From Curvibacter sp. GWA2_63_95 (GTDB taxonomy: Bacteria; Pseudomonadota; Gammaproteobacteria; Burkholderiales; Burkholderiaceae_C), in assembly GCA_001795455.1 (NCBI GenBank), contig MGPB01000038.1, positions 32,707 through 91,910 of the forward strand: a stretch of 59,204 nucleotides of DNA. The letters are read 5' to 3'. Under the pieces are notes generated by a model. The model searched no databases and was not told where the DNA came from. It was given only the letters and a program-made list of their open reading frames with translations. This document shows positions 43,644 through 51,175 of the stretch, one piece after another; position 1 is the first letter of the stretch; every line of letters begins with the position of its first letter. The position numbers and the translations under genes are program-made.

Positions 43644-43661
43644 TTTGTGAAGAGACCCGCC

Positions 43662-44885
43662 ATGACAAGCCCCACCGCCCCCCACACCCCCGAGCACCCT
43701 GGGCCCGAAGCCCGTGTATTGCCCCTCGCGGGCATCCGCGTCGTCGAATTCACCCACATGGTGATGGGCCCCACCTGCGGCATGACGCTGGGGGACCTGG
43801 GGGCCGACGTCATCAAGGTCGAGCCCTTGGCCGGTGACAGCACCCGCAAGCTGCTGGGCAGCGGCGCGGGCTTTTACCCGCTGTTCAACCGCAACAAGAA
43901 GAGCATTGCGGTGGACCTCAAGAGCGCGAAGGGCCGCGAGATCGTGCTCAAGCTGATTGCCACCGCGGACATCGTCAGCGAGAACTTCAAGACCGAGACC
44001 ATGCAGAAGCTGGGGCTGGATTACGCCAGTTTGAGCAAGCTGGACCCGCGCCTGATTTATGTGAGCCACAAAGGCTTTTTGCCCGGCCCCTACGACCACC
44101 GCACGGCGCTGGACGAGGTGGTGCAGATGATGGGCGGCCTGGCCTACATGACCGGCCGCCCCGGCGACCCGCTGCGTGCGGGCTCCAGCGTGAACGACAT
44201 CATGGGCGGCATCTTCGGCGCGGTGGGCACCATGGCCGCGCTGATGCAGCGCCAGCAAACCGGCAAGGGCCAGGAGGTGCAAAGCGCGCTGTTCGAGAAC
44301 AACATCTTTCTGGTGGCCCAGCACATGCTGCAGTTCGCCGTGACCGGCAAGGCCGCCGCGCCCATGCCCGAACGCATCTCCCCCTGGGGCATTTACGACG
44401 TATTCAGCGTCAAGGACAACGAGCAAATTTTCTTGGCCGTAGTGGGCGACGGGCAGTGGAAGACCTTTTGCGAGGCCTTTGCCTACGCCGACCTGTTTGC
44501 CGATCCGCGCGTGACCACCAACAACGACCGCGTGCTGGCCCGTAGCTGGCTCATCCCTGAGCTGCGCCAGCGCTTGGCGCTGTTCAACCGTGCCGAGTTG
44601 TCGCAGCGCTTTGAGCAAGTGGGCCTGCCGTTTGCGCCCATCACCGATCCGCAGCACCTGTTTGACGACCCGCACCTGCAAGCCACCGGCGGGCTGGCCC
44701 CCATGGAGCTGCCCGATGGCCGCCAGACCCAGGTGCCCCTGTTGCCCATCACTCTGGACGGCGAACGCCTGGGCCTGCGGCTGGACCCACCCAAGCTGGG
44801 CGAGCACACCGACGCTCTGCTGCAAAGCCTGGGCTACAGCGTGGACGATGTGGCTGCGCTGCATGCGCAAGGTATCGTGCTATGA
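43662..44885 (+). CDS. CaiB/BaiF (class III) CoA-transferase
   Basis: A 407-residue enzyme. LAGIRVVEFTHMVMGPTCGM, LGDLGADVIKVEPLAGDSTR, NRNKKSIAVDLKSAKGREI and SENFKTETMQKLGLDY are strong family-III CoA-transferase motifs. The catalytic aspartate is expected in the TALDEVVQMMGGLAYMTG region. It moves CoA between carboxylic acids; the pair is not evident, though a malate- or mesaconate-type role would fit glcB nearby. The ATG at 43662 is preferred over a GTG at 43647. The final Leu codon and TGA stop are contributed by an element A copy. Confidence 0.92.
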   Translation: MTSPTAPHTPEHPGPEARVLPLAGIRVVEFTHMVMGPTCGMTLGDLGADVIKVEPLAGDSTRKLLGSGAGFYPLFNRNKKSIAVDLKSAKGREIVLKLIATADIVSENFKTETMQKLGLDYASLSKLDPRLIYVSHKGFLPGPYDHRTALDEVVQMMGGLAYMTGRPGDPLRAGSSVNDIMGGIFGAVGTMAALMQRQQTGKGQEVQSALFENNIFLVAQHMLQFAVTGKAAAPMPERISPWGIYDVFSVKDNEQIFLAVVGDGQWKTFCEAFAYADLFADPRVTTNNDRVLARSWLIPELRQRLALFNRAELSQRFEQVGLPFAPITDPQHLFDDPHLQATGGLAPMELPDGRQTQVPLLPITLDGERLGLRLDPPKLGEHTDALLQSLGYSVDDVAALHAQGIVL

Positions 44886-44930
44886 AAACAGGAGCTGCTC
44901 GCGCATATTCCACGAGTGCCAAAGGCCTGA
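44878..44930 (+). repeat. Dispersed element A, copy 7, supplying the CoA-transferase stop
   Basis: GTGCTATGAAAACAGGAGCT, then GCTCGCGCATATTCCACGAG and AAAGGCC match the element blocks. Its GCTATGA beginning provides the last codon and TGA of the CoA-transferase gene. It runs into the 86-bp inverted repeat. Confidence 0.8.
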
Positions 44931-45011
44931 ATGGCAGAACGCTCTGCGTAGGTCAAGGAGGAGCCCGCGCAGCGGGCGGGGGGCACGGAGCAGAGCGTTC
45001 TGCCATTCAGG
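44926..45011. repeat. 86-bp element with perfect 22-bp inverted arms
   Basis: The arm CCTGAATGGCAGAACGCTCT continued by GC (44926-44947) is exactly complementary to 44990-45011. The 42-bp centre holds a second hairpin, GCCCGC-GCA-GCGGGC. This nested form is typical of small non-autonomous or REP-like elements. It abuts element A copy 7 and ends 16 bp before the LysR start. No T-run, so probably not a simple terminator, though a bidirectional one is possible. Confidence 0.8.
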
Positions 45012-45027
45012 TCCCCCGGAGCTAGCC

Positions 45028-45975
45028 ATGGACAAACTCAAGCAACTCGAATCCTTTGTCTCTGTCGCCACCCGCGGCAGCCTCACCGCCGCTGCCAACG
45101 CCGAGGGCGTGGCCCCTGCCATCATGGGGCGGCGCCTGGATGGGCTGGAAGAGCGCCTGGGCGTGAAGCTGCTGATCCGCACCACGCGCCGCATCACGCT
45201 CACCCACGAGGGCAGTGCTTTTCTGGAAGACTGCCAGCGCATCATTGCCGATGTGGCCAATGCCGAGGCCAGTGTCAGCGCCGGTGGGGTCAAGGCGGCG
45301 GGCCACCTGCGCATCACCGCGCCGGCCGGTTTTGGCCGCCGCCACGTGGCGCCGCTGGTGCCCAAGTTCCGCGCGCTGCACCCCGAGGTCACGGTGTCGC
45401 TCAACCTCTCGGACCGGGTGGTGGACATTGCGGGCGAGGGCTTTGACTGCGCCGTGCGCGTGGGCGACATGCCCGACTCCTCCTTGGTGAGTGTGCGCAT
45501 GGCCGACAACCGCCGCCTGTGTGTGGCCACGCCGGCCTACCTGAAGCGCCATGGCACGCCGCAGACGCCCGCCGACCTGGCCAAGTTCCACTGCCTGACG
45601 CTGTCCAGTGATGCCTCGCAAACCCGGGGCTGGGCCTTCAAGCTGCCTGCAGGGGCCAAGGGCGCCACTGCCAAGCAGGGCAAAGAGGGGGAGGTGGTGT
45701 ACCTCAAGCCCGCCGGCCCGCTGGACTGCAGCGATGGCCAGGTGTTGCACGAATGGTGTCTGGCCGGCCTGGGCATTGCCTGGCGCAGCACCTGGGAAGT
45801 CGAGGCCGAAATCGCCGCTGGCCAACTGGTGGCGGTGCTGGAAGACTACGCCGCTCCGCCCAACGGCATCTACGCCGTCTTCCCCCAGCGCAAGCATTTG
45901 CCGCTGCGCGTGCGGCTGTGGATCGACTTCATCAAAGAGCGGTATGGGGCACCGGGGTACTGGAAGTCGCTATAA
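45028..45975 (+). CDS. LysR-family transcriptional regulator
   Basis: A 315-residue regulator. The helix-turn-helix is in residues 1-60 (LESFVSVATRGSLTAAANAE, LEERLGVKLLIRTTRRITLT). The effector domain follows (GHLRITAPAGFGRRHVAPLV, then FDCAVRVGDMPDSSLVSVRM). It is of the CrgA/DmlR-like group. No divergent partner exists; the upstream neighbour is the CoA-transferase gene on the same strand. The TAA stop comes from an element A copy at the gene's end. Confidence 0.93.
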   Translation: MDKLKQLESFVSVATRGSLTAAANAEGVAPAIMGRRLDGLEERLGVKLLIRTTRRITLTHEGSAFLEDCQRIIADVANAEASVSAGGVKAAGHLRITAPAGFGRRHVAPLVPKFRALHPEVTVSLNLSDRVVDIAGEGFDCAVRVGDMPDSSLVSVRMADNRRLCVATPAYLKRHGTPQTPADLAKFHCLTLSSDASQTRGWAFKLPAGAKGATAKQGKEGEVVYLKPAGPLDCSDGQVLHEWCLAGLGIAWRSTWEVEAEIAAGQLVAVLEDYAAPPNGIYAVFPQRKHLPLRVRLWIDFIKERYGAPGYWKSL

Positions 45976-46024
45976 AAATAGGAGCTGCTTGCGCAGCATC
46001 CATCAGCGCTGGATGCCGATTTGA
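45969..46024 (+). repeat. Dispersed element A, copy 8, shared by two gene ends
   Basis: CGCTATAAAAATAGGAGCTG, CTTGCGCAGCATCC and a GGATGCCGATTTGA tail fit the element. Its left edge gives the TAA stop of the LysR gene. Its right third encodes the last codons (IGIQR) and stop of the GGDEF gene on the other strand. Confidence 0.8.
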
Positions 46025-47208
46025 CTCTGAATTGGCTCCAGTGAAATCTCCACCCGGTTGCGGCCGTTGCGTTTGGCCAGGTACATGGCAGCGTCGGCGC
46101 GGCGCAGCACGCTGGCCTGGCTTTCCCGGGAGCCCAGCACGGCAGCACCAAAGCTGGCGGTGAGCACGATGTCGGTGTCGTGCGCACGCAGCGGGGATTC
46201 TTCCAGCGCCATGCGCATGCGGTTGGCGGCCTCGCGGGCACCGGTGAGGTGGGTGCCGGGCATGAGCACCATGAACTCCTCGCCTCCAAAGCGGCCCAGC
46301 GCGTCCACTGTGCGCAACCGGCTTTGCACCACCTCCACGACATGGCACAGGGCGCGGTCGCCGGTTTCATGGCCGTGGCGGTCGTTGATGTCCTTGAAGT
46401 GGTCCAGGTCAAAAAACACGCAGGCCACGGGTTCCCCCGTGCGGTGGGTGCGCTCCAATTCGATGGCCAGTCGCTCTTCCATGGAGGCGCGGTTCAGGCA
46501 GCCGGTGAGGTGGTCCTGCTCGGCCAGGCTGCGAAAACGCTTGACCAGGCGCCCGGCGGTGAGCCCGGCCATGGTGATGTTCATGGCCATGACGATGATG
46601 GTCAGCATCCACAAGAACGGCGTGAAATGCGGGACTTGCACAAAGCCCTCGGTGGGCGGCGGCGGGCCTTCTGCCAGCACCAGCACCACACGCGCCAGCA
46701 TGGCCAGCATGGCCAGCAGAAACGGCCCGCTGATGGCCCAGCGCACGGTGGCCGAAAACTGGTCGTTGCGCAGGCCCCGGTAGCAGTCCCAAAAACAACT
46801 GAAAGTGAGTGCGGCCACCGTGAGCGAGAAAACGATGGCGCGCACCATGTAAGAGCTGCCGTCTGGCGCCACCTGCAGGGTGATGACCATGGCGATCAGG
46901 ATGGGGCTGATGCGCCGTGCCAGCGTAGGCAACTCGTCCAGCCGCACCAGGTAGACGATGCCGCTGTGGAACGTGGCCAAGCCCACGAATACCAGCCACT
47001 CCACGCCTTGGTAGTGCACATAGCTGGGGGTGCCTGTGCGTTGCACCAGCAGCGCCACCGTGCCGGCGAACAGCAGATTGGCTGCGCAGAACCGCAGGGT
47101 GGCTTTGGGGGCCATCTTCATGGCCCCACCGATAACGCCCCAAGAGAAGGCCCACATCGCAGTGAGCACCATGTCCATGTAGAACAACGTAATGTCGACC
47201 TGTCCCAA
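46003..47208 (-). CDS. Membrane diguanylate cyclase (GGDEF)
   Basis: About 401 residues. The N-terminal half has six or seven membrane helices (MWAFSWGVIGGAMKMAP to the ITMAGLTAGRL end) with no recognised sensor fold. The GGDEF domain begins LTGCLNRASMEERL, includes FFDLDHFKDINDRHGHETGD, and has an active RFGGEEF with an RTVD inhibitory site five residues before. I favour a TTG start at 47208, which has GGGGA at good spacing; the first ATG is at 47178. The last codons lie in an element A copy. Confidence 0.9.
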   Translation of the reverse strand: MGQVDITLFYMDMVLTAMWAFSWGVIGGAMKMAPKATLRFCAANLLFAGTVALLVQRTGTPSYVHYQGVEWLVFVGLATFHSGIVYLVRLDELPTLARRISPILIAMVITLQVAPDGSSYMVRAIVFSLTVAALTFSCFWDCYRGLRNDQFSATVRWAISGPFLLAMLAMLARVVLVLAEGPPPPTEGFVQVPHFTPFLWMLTIIVMAMNITMAGLTAGRLVKRFRSLAEQDHLTGCLNRASMEERLAIELERTHRTGEPVACVFFDLDHFKDINDRHGHETGDRALCHVVEVVQSRLRTVDALGRFGGEEFMVLMPGTHLTGAREAANRMRMALEESPLRAHDTDIVLTASFGAAVLGSRESQASVLRRADAAMYLAKRNGRNRVEISLEPIQSQIGIQR

Positions 47209-47396
47209 AACGGTTCCCCAAGGTGGCAGTGTTGGCTGGCGGCATACATTGCTGTGCCGGTGGCTGAAATCAGTGTACCCCTGCCATTTGGGGGCTGGCC
47301 GTTCTTTTGTACGCAATGGTCGTGAAACGCATGCGCGGGGGTCTGGTGGTCAGACCACAGGCCCTTGGGTGGTTTTTTTGGGGGGCGTGTGCCAGC

Positions 47397-47660
47397 CTAG
47401 CGTTTGCGGTCGAACTTGCGCCAGTAGGTGAACTCGGGCTCGTGCACTTCCACGTCCACTTCCATTACGCGGGCCTGCAGCCGGTCTTGCACATCGGCCA
47501 CCGCCTTGTTGTAGACCAGTGGGCCCAGCTCTTCCAGAAAGAAGCCCAGCAACGCGCCGGCGGCCATGTTGCCGATGGGCTCGTCCATGTTCTCGCGGAA
47601 GTAACGTTCGATGGAGCTGATGGCCTGCGTGCGTGCGTCTTTGGGGATATCAATGGCCAT
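47397..47660 (-). CDS. DUF2164 family protein
   Basis: An 87-residue acidic protein, MAIDIPKDARTQAISSIERY onwards, with FRENMDEPIGNMAAGALLGF typical of DUF2164. It has no membrane span or signal. The basic end TYWRKFDRKR is unlike its acidic body. Function unknown. Confidence 0.85.
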   Translation of the reverse strand: MAIDIPKDARTQAISSIERYFRENMDEPIGNMAAGALLGFFLEELGPLVYNKAVADVQDRLQARVMEVDVEVHEPEFTYWRKFDRKR

Positions 47661-47674
47661 GGGGTGAGGCGTTG

Positions 47675-47740
47675 GTTGCTATCAAAAAAGAAGCTGCTTG
47701 CGCAGCTTCCACGGGGGCTAGAGGCCTAAAAGGCTTGAAA
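47675..47740 (+). repeat. Dispersed element A, copy 9 (most complete)
   Basis: GTTGCTATCAAAAAAGAAGC, TGCTTGCGCAGCTTCCACGG and GGGCTAGAGGCCTAAAAGGC show every block. AAGCTGC-TTGC-GCAGCTT forms a 7-bp stem, so the element can fold as RNA. It ends 2 bp before the proC stop on the minus strand. Confidence 0.85.
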
Positions 47741-47742
47741 TC

Positions 47743-48558
47743 TCAGGCCGCACCAAACTCCTGGCCCAGTTCACCCGCGCGCTTCTGCGCGGCAAACAGG
47801 GCTTGGGCAAACAGGGCTTTCACACCGCTCTCGTCCATGGCGGTGATGGCCGCGTAGGTGGTGCCACCCTTGGACGTGACCTTGGCGCGCAGGCTCTCGG
47901 GTGGCTCGGTCGATGCACGGGCCAGTTCGCCAGCGCCAATGAAGGTGGCCACGGCCAGGCGGTAGGCCTGTTCGCGCTCCAGGCCCATCTGGGCGCCGGC
48001 CTCCGTCATGGCCTCCATGAAATAAAACATATACGCGGGGCCGGATCCACTGATGGCGGTCACCGCGTCCAGTTGTGTTTCGGCCGTCAGCCACACGGTG
48101 GCGCCCGTGGTGGCAATCACGGCGTCGGCCCAGTCCTTGTCGGCCTGGGTGACGGCGGGGCGGGCGTACAGCGCGGTGATGCCCTTGCCGATCAGCGCGG
48201 GGGTGTTGGGCATGGTGCGGATGATGCGTTCGCTGCCCAGCCACGTGGCAATGCTGCTGCTGGGAATGCCTGCTGCCACGCTGAGGTGCAGGGCGCCGGT
48301 GTTGTGGGGCGCCACGGCGGCGGCTGCGTCCTTGAAGGTTTGGGGCTTGACGGCCCAGACGATGAGGTCGGCCGTGGCCAGAAAAGCCCCGGCTTCAGCC
48401 TGGGGCTGCAGGCCAAAATCCGTTGCCAGCCGTTCCCGTGCTTCGGCCCAGGGCTCCACCACGTCGATGTCGGCCGCCGAAAAGCCCTGACGGATCAGCC
48501 CGCCGATGATGGCGCTGGCCATATTGCCGCCGCCTATGAATGCAATGCGCTTGCCCAT
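47743..48558 (-). CDS. proC: Pyrroline-5-carboxylate reductase
   Basis: A 271-residue enzyme, the last step of proline synthesis. IAFIGGGNMASAIIGGL is the NAD(P)H loop, and IRTMPNTPALIGKGITALYA and VTAISGSGPAYMFYFMEAMT are family motifs; the C-terminal KVTSKGGTTYAAI segment is the dimer/decamer helix. Length is normal. The ATG at 48558 removes a 64-residue upstream extension with no similarity. It follows glpK on the same strand after 89 bp. Confidence 0.96.
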   Translation of the reverse strand: MGKRIAFIGGGNMASAIIGGLIRQGFSAADIDVVEPWAEARERLATDFGLQPQAEAGAFLATADLIVWAVKPQTFKDAAAAVAPHNTGALHLSVAAGIPSSSIATWLGSERIIRTMPNTPALIGKGITALYARPAVTQADKDWADAVIATTGATVWLTAETQLDAVTAISGSGPAYMFYFMEAMTEAGAQMGLEREQAYRLAVATFIGAGELARASTEPPESLRAKVTSKGGTTYAAITAMDESGVKALFAQALFAAQKRAGELGQEFGAA

Positions 48559-48647
48559 GGTGTGTCCTGTGCGTAGTGGGGAGTCAGAGCGCCCGAGTCT
48601 AGCCAAAGCCACAGCGCTTTGCCCAACGGCGGTTGACAGTGCGGCGC

Positions 48648-50225
48648 TTACTCCAGCGTGGTCTGGCGCACCGCGTGCTCCCAGCGGTCCATCAGCTCCC
48701 TGGCGCGTGCCGGGGGCAGAGTGGGCAGGAAGCGGCGCTCGGCCTTCCACAGGTCGGTCAGCTCGCTGGTGCTGCCGTACACGCCGGTGGTCAGACCGGC
48801 CAGGTAGGCAGCGCCCAGGGCGGTGGTCTCGGTCACGGCGGGGCGCACCACGGGAATGCCCAGCAGGTCGGCCTGGAACTGCATCAGCAAGTCGTTCACG
48901 CAGGCGCCGCCGTCCACCCGCAGCTCGGACACCTGGGCACCGCCCGCGCTCACCGCATCGCGGCTCATGGCTTGCAGTAGTGCAGCACTTTGGAATGCGA
49001 TGCTTTCGAGCGCGGCCCGCGCAATGTGGGCAAGGGTGGAGCCGCGGGTCAGGCCTGTAATGGAGCCACGTGCATCAGGCTTCCAATAGGGGGCGCCCAA
49101 TCCGGTGAAGGCTGGCACCACGATCACGCCGCCCGAATCGGGCACGCTTTGCGCCAGGCTTTGCACCTCGCCGCTGCCCTGGATGGCGTGCAGACCGTCG
49201 CGCAGCCACTGCACCACGGCGCCGCCCACAAACACGCTGCCTTCCAGGGCAAATTCGGGTGCGCCGTGGAGGGTCGCAGCGCCGGGCCGCCCCAAGCCAG
49301 ACCGCGCCCCCTCGGGGGGCAGCGCAGTACGCGAAGCGACAAGCGTGGGGGCTATTTGTGCCGCGCTGGTGGTGATGAGGCCATTCTCGGAGGTCTGGAA
49401 GTTGTGGCCGGTGTGCATGAGCATGAAGCAGCCTGTGCCGTAGGTGTTCTTCACCATACCGGCCTTGAAACAGGCCTGGCCAAACAGCGCGCTTTGCTGG
49501 TCGCCGGCCACGCCGCCAATCGGAATCGCATGGCCCAGCAGCGCGGGCGCCACCTCGCCAAACAGCGAGGCCGAGGGTTGTACCGACGGCATCAGGCTGG
49601 CGGGAATGTCCAGCGCGGCCAGCAGGTCTTCGTCCCACTGGTTGGTGTGCACATTGAAGAGCATGGTGCGCGAGGCATTGCTCACGTCTGTCACATGCAC
49701 GCGGCCCTCGGTCAGCTGCCAGATCAGCCAGCTGTCAATGGTGCCAAAGGCCAGCTCACCGTTGGCGGCCTGCGCGCGCGCGCCGGGAACGTTGTCCAAT
49801 ATCCATTTGAGCTTGGTGCCCGAGAAGTAGGCATCCACCAGCAGGCCGGTTTTGTCGCGGATGGTGTCGGCCAGGCCCCGCGTGCGCAGCTCCACACAGG
49901 TGGGCTCGGCGCGGCGGTCTTGCCAGACGATGGCGTGGTGGATGGGTTGGTCGGTCAAGCGGTTCCATACCACCGTGGTCTCGCGCTGGTTGGTAATGCC
50001 TACGGCCTTGACCTGCGCTGCGCTGATGCCGGCCTTGGCCAGCGCCTCACGCGCGGTGGCCAGCTGGATGCGCCAGATCTCCAGCGCGTCGTGCTCCACC
50101 CAGCCGGGCCGGGGGTAAATCTGGGTGAGCTCTTTCTGCGCCATGGCCACTGTGCGGCCGCTGGGGTCGAACACGATGCTGCGGGAGCTGGAGGTACCTT
50201 GGTCGAGGGCGAGGATGTAGGTCAT
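48648..50225 (-). CDS. glpK: Glycerol kinase with an in-frame repeat insertion
   Basis: A 525-residue FGGY kinase that phosphorylates glycerol to glycerol 3-phosphate. [55 protein letters not shown] and [10 protein letters not shown] are diagnostic. It is about 25 residues longer than usual (about 500). The excess lies between LITTSAAQ and [10 protein letters not shown]: some 28 residues (about 291-316) encoded by dispersed element B. The rest aligns normally, including the C-terminal ATP site [19 protein letters not shown]. It lies 21 bp downstream of glpR. No glycerol facilitator gene is present; import is by the ABC system across the divergent promoter. Confidence 0.96.
   Translation of the reverse strand: MTYILALDQGTSSSRSIVFDPSGRTVAMAQKELTQIYPRPGWVEHDALEIWRIQLATAREALAKAGISAAQVKAVGITNQRETTVVWNRLTDQPIHHAIVWQDRRAEPTCVELRTRGLADTIRDKTGLLVDAYFSGTKLKWILDNVPGARAQAANGELAFGTIDSWLIWQLTEGRVHVTDVSNASRTMLFNVHTNQWDEDLLAALDIPASLMPSVQPSASLFGEVAPALLGHAIPIGGVAGDQQSALFGQACFKAGMVKNTYGTGCFMLMHTGHNFQTSENGLITTSAAQIAPTLVASRTALPPEGARSGLGRPGAATLHGAPEFALEGSVFVGGAVVQWLRDGLHAIQGSGEVQSLAQSVPDSGGVIVVPAFTGLGAPYWKPDARGSITGLTRGSTLAHIARAALESIAFQSAALLQAMSRDAVSAGGAQVSELRVDGGACVNDLLMQFQADLLGIPVVRPAVTETTALGAAYLAGLTTGVYGSTSELTDLWKAERRFLPTLPPARARELMDRWEHAVRQTTLE
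49281..49352 (-). repeat. Dispersed element B, copy 2, in frame inside glpK
   Basis: On the minus strand it reads AGCCCCCACGCTTGTCGCTT, then CGCTGCCCCCCGAGGGGGC and GGCTTGGGGCGGCCCGGC. The head, block and tail match copy 1 at 104-212. It is translated without stop codons as an Ala/Arg/Gly/Pro-rich segment. Confidence 0.85.
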
Positions 50226-50246
50226 GGCAATCAGGACTTCAATTAA

Positions 50247-51014
50247 TCAGGGAAGGGCCACATCCAGGCGTACCTGGGCGTCGGTCAGCAGGGCGGCAAA
50301 GGGTTCGGGTGGTGGTGCGTCGGTGAACAGCCGGTCGATCTGCGACAGCGTGGCCACTTCCACCATGGCCGGGCGGTTGAACTTGCTGATGTCGGCTGCC
50401 AGCCAGACTTCGCGCGCATGCGAGATGATGGTTTGCGCCACCTTCACCTCGCGGTAGTCGTAGTCACGCAGCGTGCCATCGGCCTCGATGCCGGAGATGC
50501 CGATCAGCGCCAAGTCCACCTTGAACTGGCGAATGAAGTCCACCGCCGCTTCGCCCACGATGCCCTGGTCGCGCCCGCGCACCACGCCGCCCACCACGAT
50601 GACTTCGCACTTCGGATTGGTGCTCAGGATGCTGGCCACGTTCAGGTTGTTGGTGATCACGCGCAGGCCGCTGTGGTGCAGCAGGGCACGGGCAATGGCC
50701 TCGGTGGTGGTGCCGATGTTGAGGATCAGCGAGCAGTCATTGGGCACGGCCGCGGCCACAGCGCGTGCAATGCGTGACTTGCCGTCGGCATTCAGGCTTT
50801 CGCGCTGCTGGTGGGCAATGTTCTCGGTGGTAGAGCTGGGCACGCGCACACCCCCGTGAAAGCGCGCCAGCAGGCCCTCGTCGGCCAGGCGCTGCACGTC
50901 ACGCCGCACGGTCTGCAGGGTCACGCCCAAAGTTTCAGCCAGCTGCTCCACGGTGACGGAGCCTTGCGCCTGGACGACGGAGAGCAGGGTGAGTTGTCGG
51001 GGATTGGGTTGCAT
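50247..51014 (-). CDS. glpR: DeoR-family glycerol 3-phosphate repressor
   Basis: A 255-residue repressor. The N-terminal helix-turn-helix is VTVEQLAETLGVTLQTVRRD, with the usual DeoR QRLADEGLLARFHGGV. The effector domain holds LILNIGTTTEAIARAL and GISGIEADGTLRDYDYREV. Family members release DNA on binding glycerol 3-phosphate. It is the first gene of the glpRK unit and is divergent from the importer operon, with repeated AACGAATC motifs between them. Confidence 0.93.
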   Translation of the reverse strand: MQPNPRQLTLLSVVQAQGSVTVEQLAETLGVTLQTVRRDVQRLADEGLLARFHGGVRVPSSTTENIAHQQRESLNADGKSRIARAVAAAVPNDCSLILNIGTTTEAIARALLHHSGLRVITNNLNVASILSTNPKCEVIVVGGVVRGRDQGIVGEAAVDFIRQFKVDLALIGISGIEADGTLRDYDYREVKVAQTIISHAREVWLAADISKFNRPAMVEVATLSQIDRLFTDAPPPEPFAALLTDAQVRLDVALP

Positions 51015-51054
51015 GGTGTGTTTGTACCCCGAATCGCCGGGACGGCCAGACTGT

Positions 51055-51110
51055 AAAACGAATCAAAAGGAATATTTATAGGGTTACTACCGAGATAAAA
51101 CGAATCGAAA
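51055..51110. promoter_or_regulatory. Repeated GlpR-type operator motif between glpR and glpS
   Basis: AAAACGAATCAAAA (51055-51068) and AAAACGAATCGAAA (51097-51110) are direct repeats 42 bp apart, about four helical turns; the second runs on as CGAAC. On the other strand these read as TTCG-containing repeats like those bound by DeoR-type GlpR. The spacing would allow looping or side-by-side binding over both divergent promoters. Confidence 0.6.
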
Positions 51111-51175
51111 CGAACAATAATTCTCGAATTCGAAAATTCATCTGGGTTCTTAATGCAACAAGAAAAGGTGGCGTG

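Noticed and set aside
40877..43837. A 986-codon open frame on the plus strand
   Set aside because: It is antisense to malate synthase G and reads as a His/Gln/Gly/Val-rich shadow with no family resemblance. The minus-strand frame is an unmistakable GlcB.
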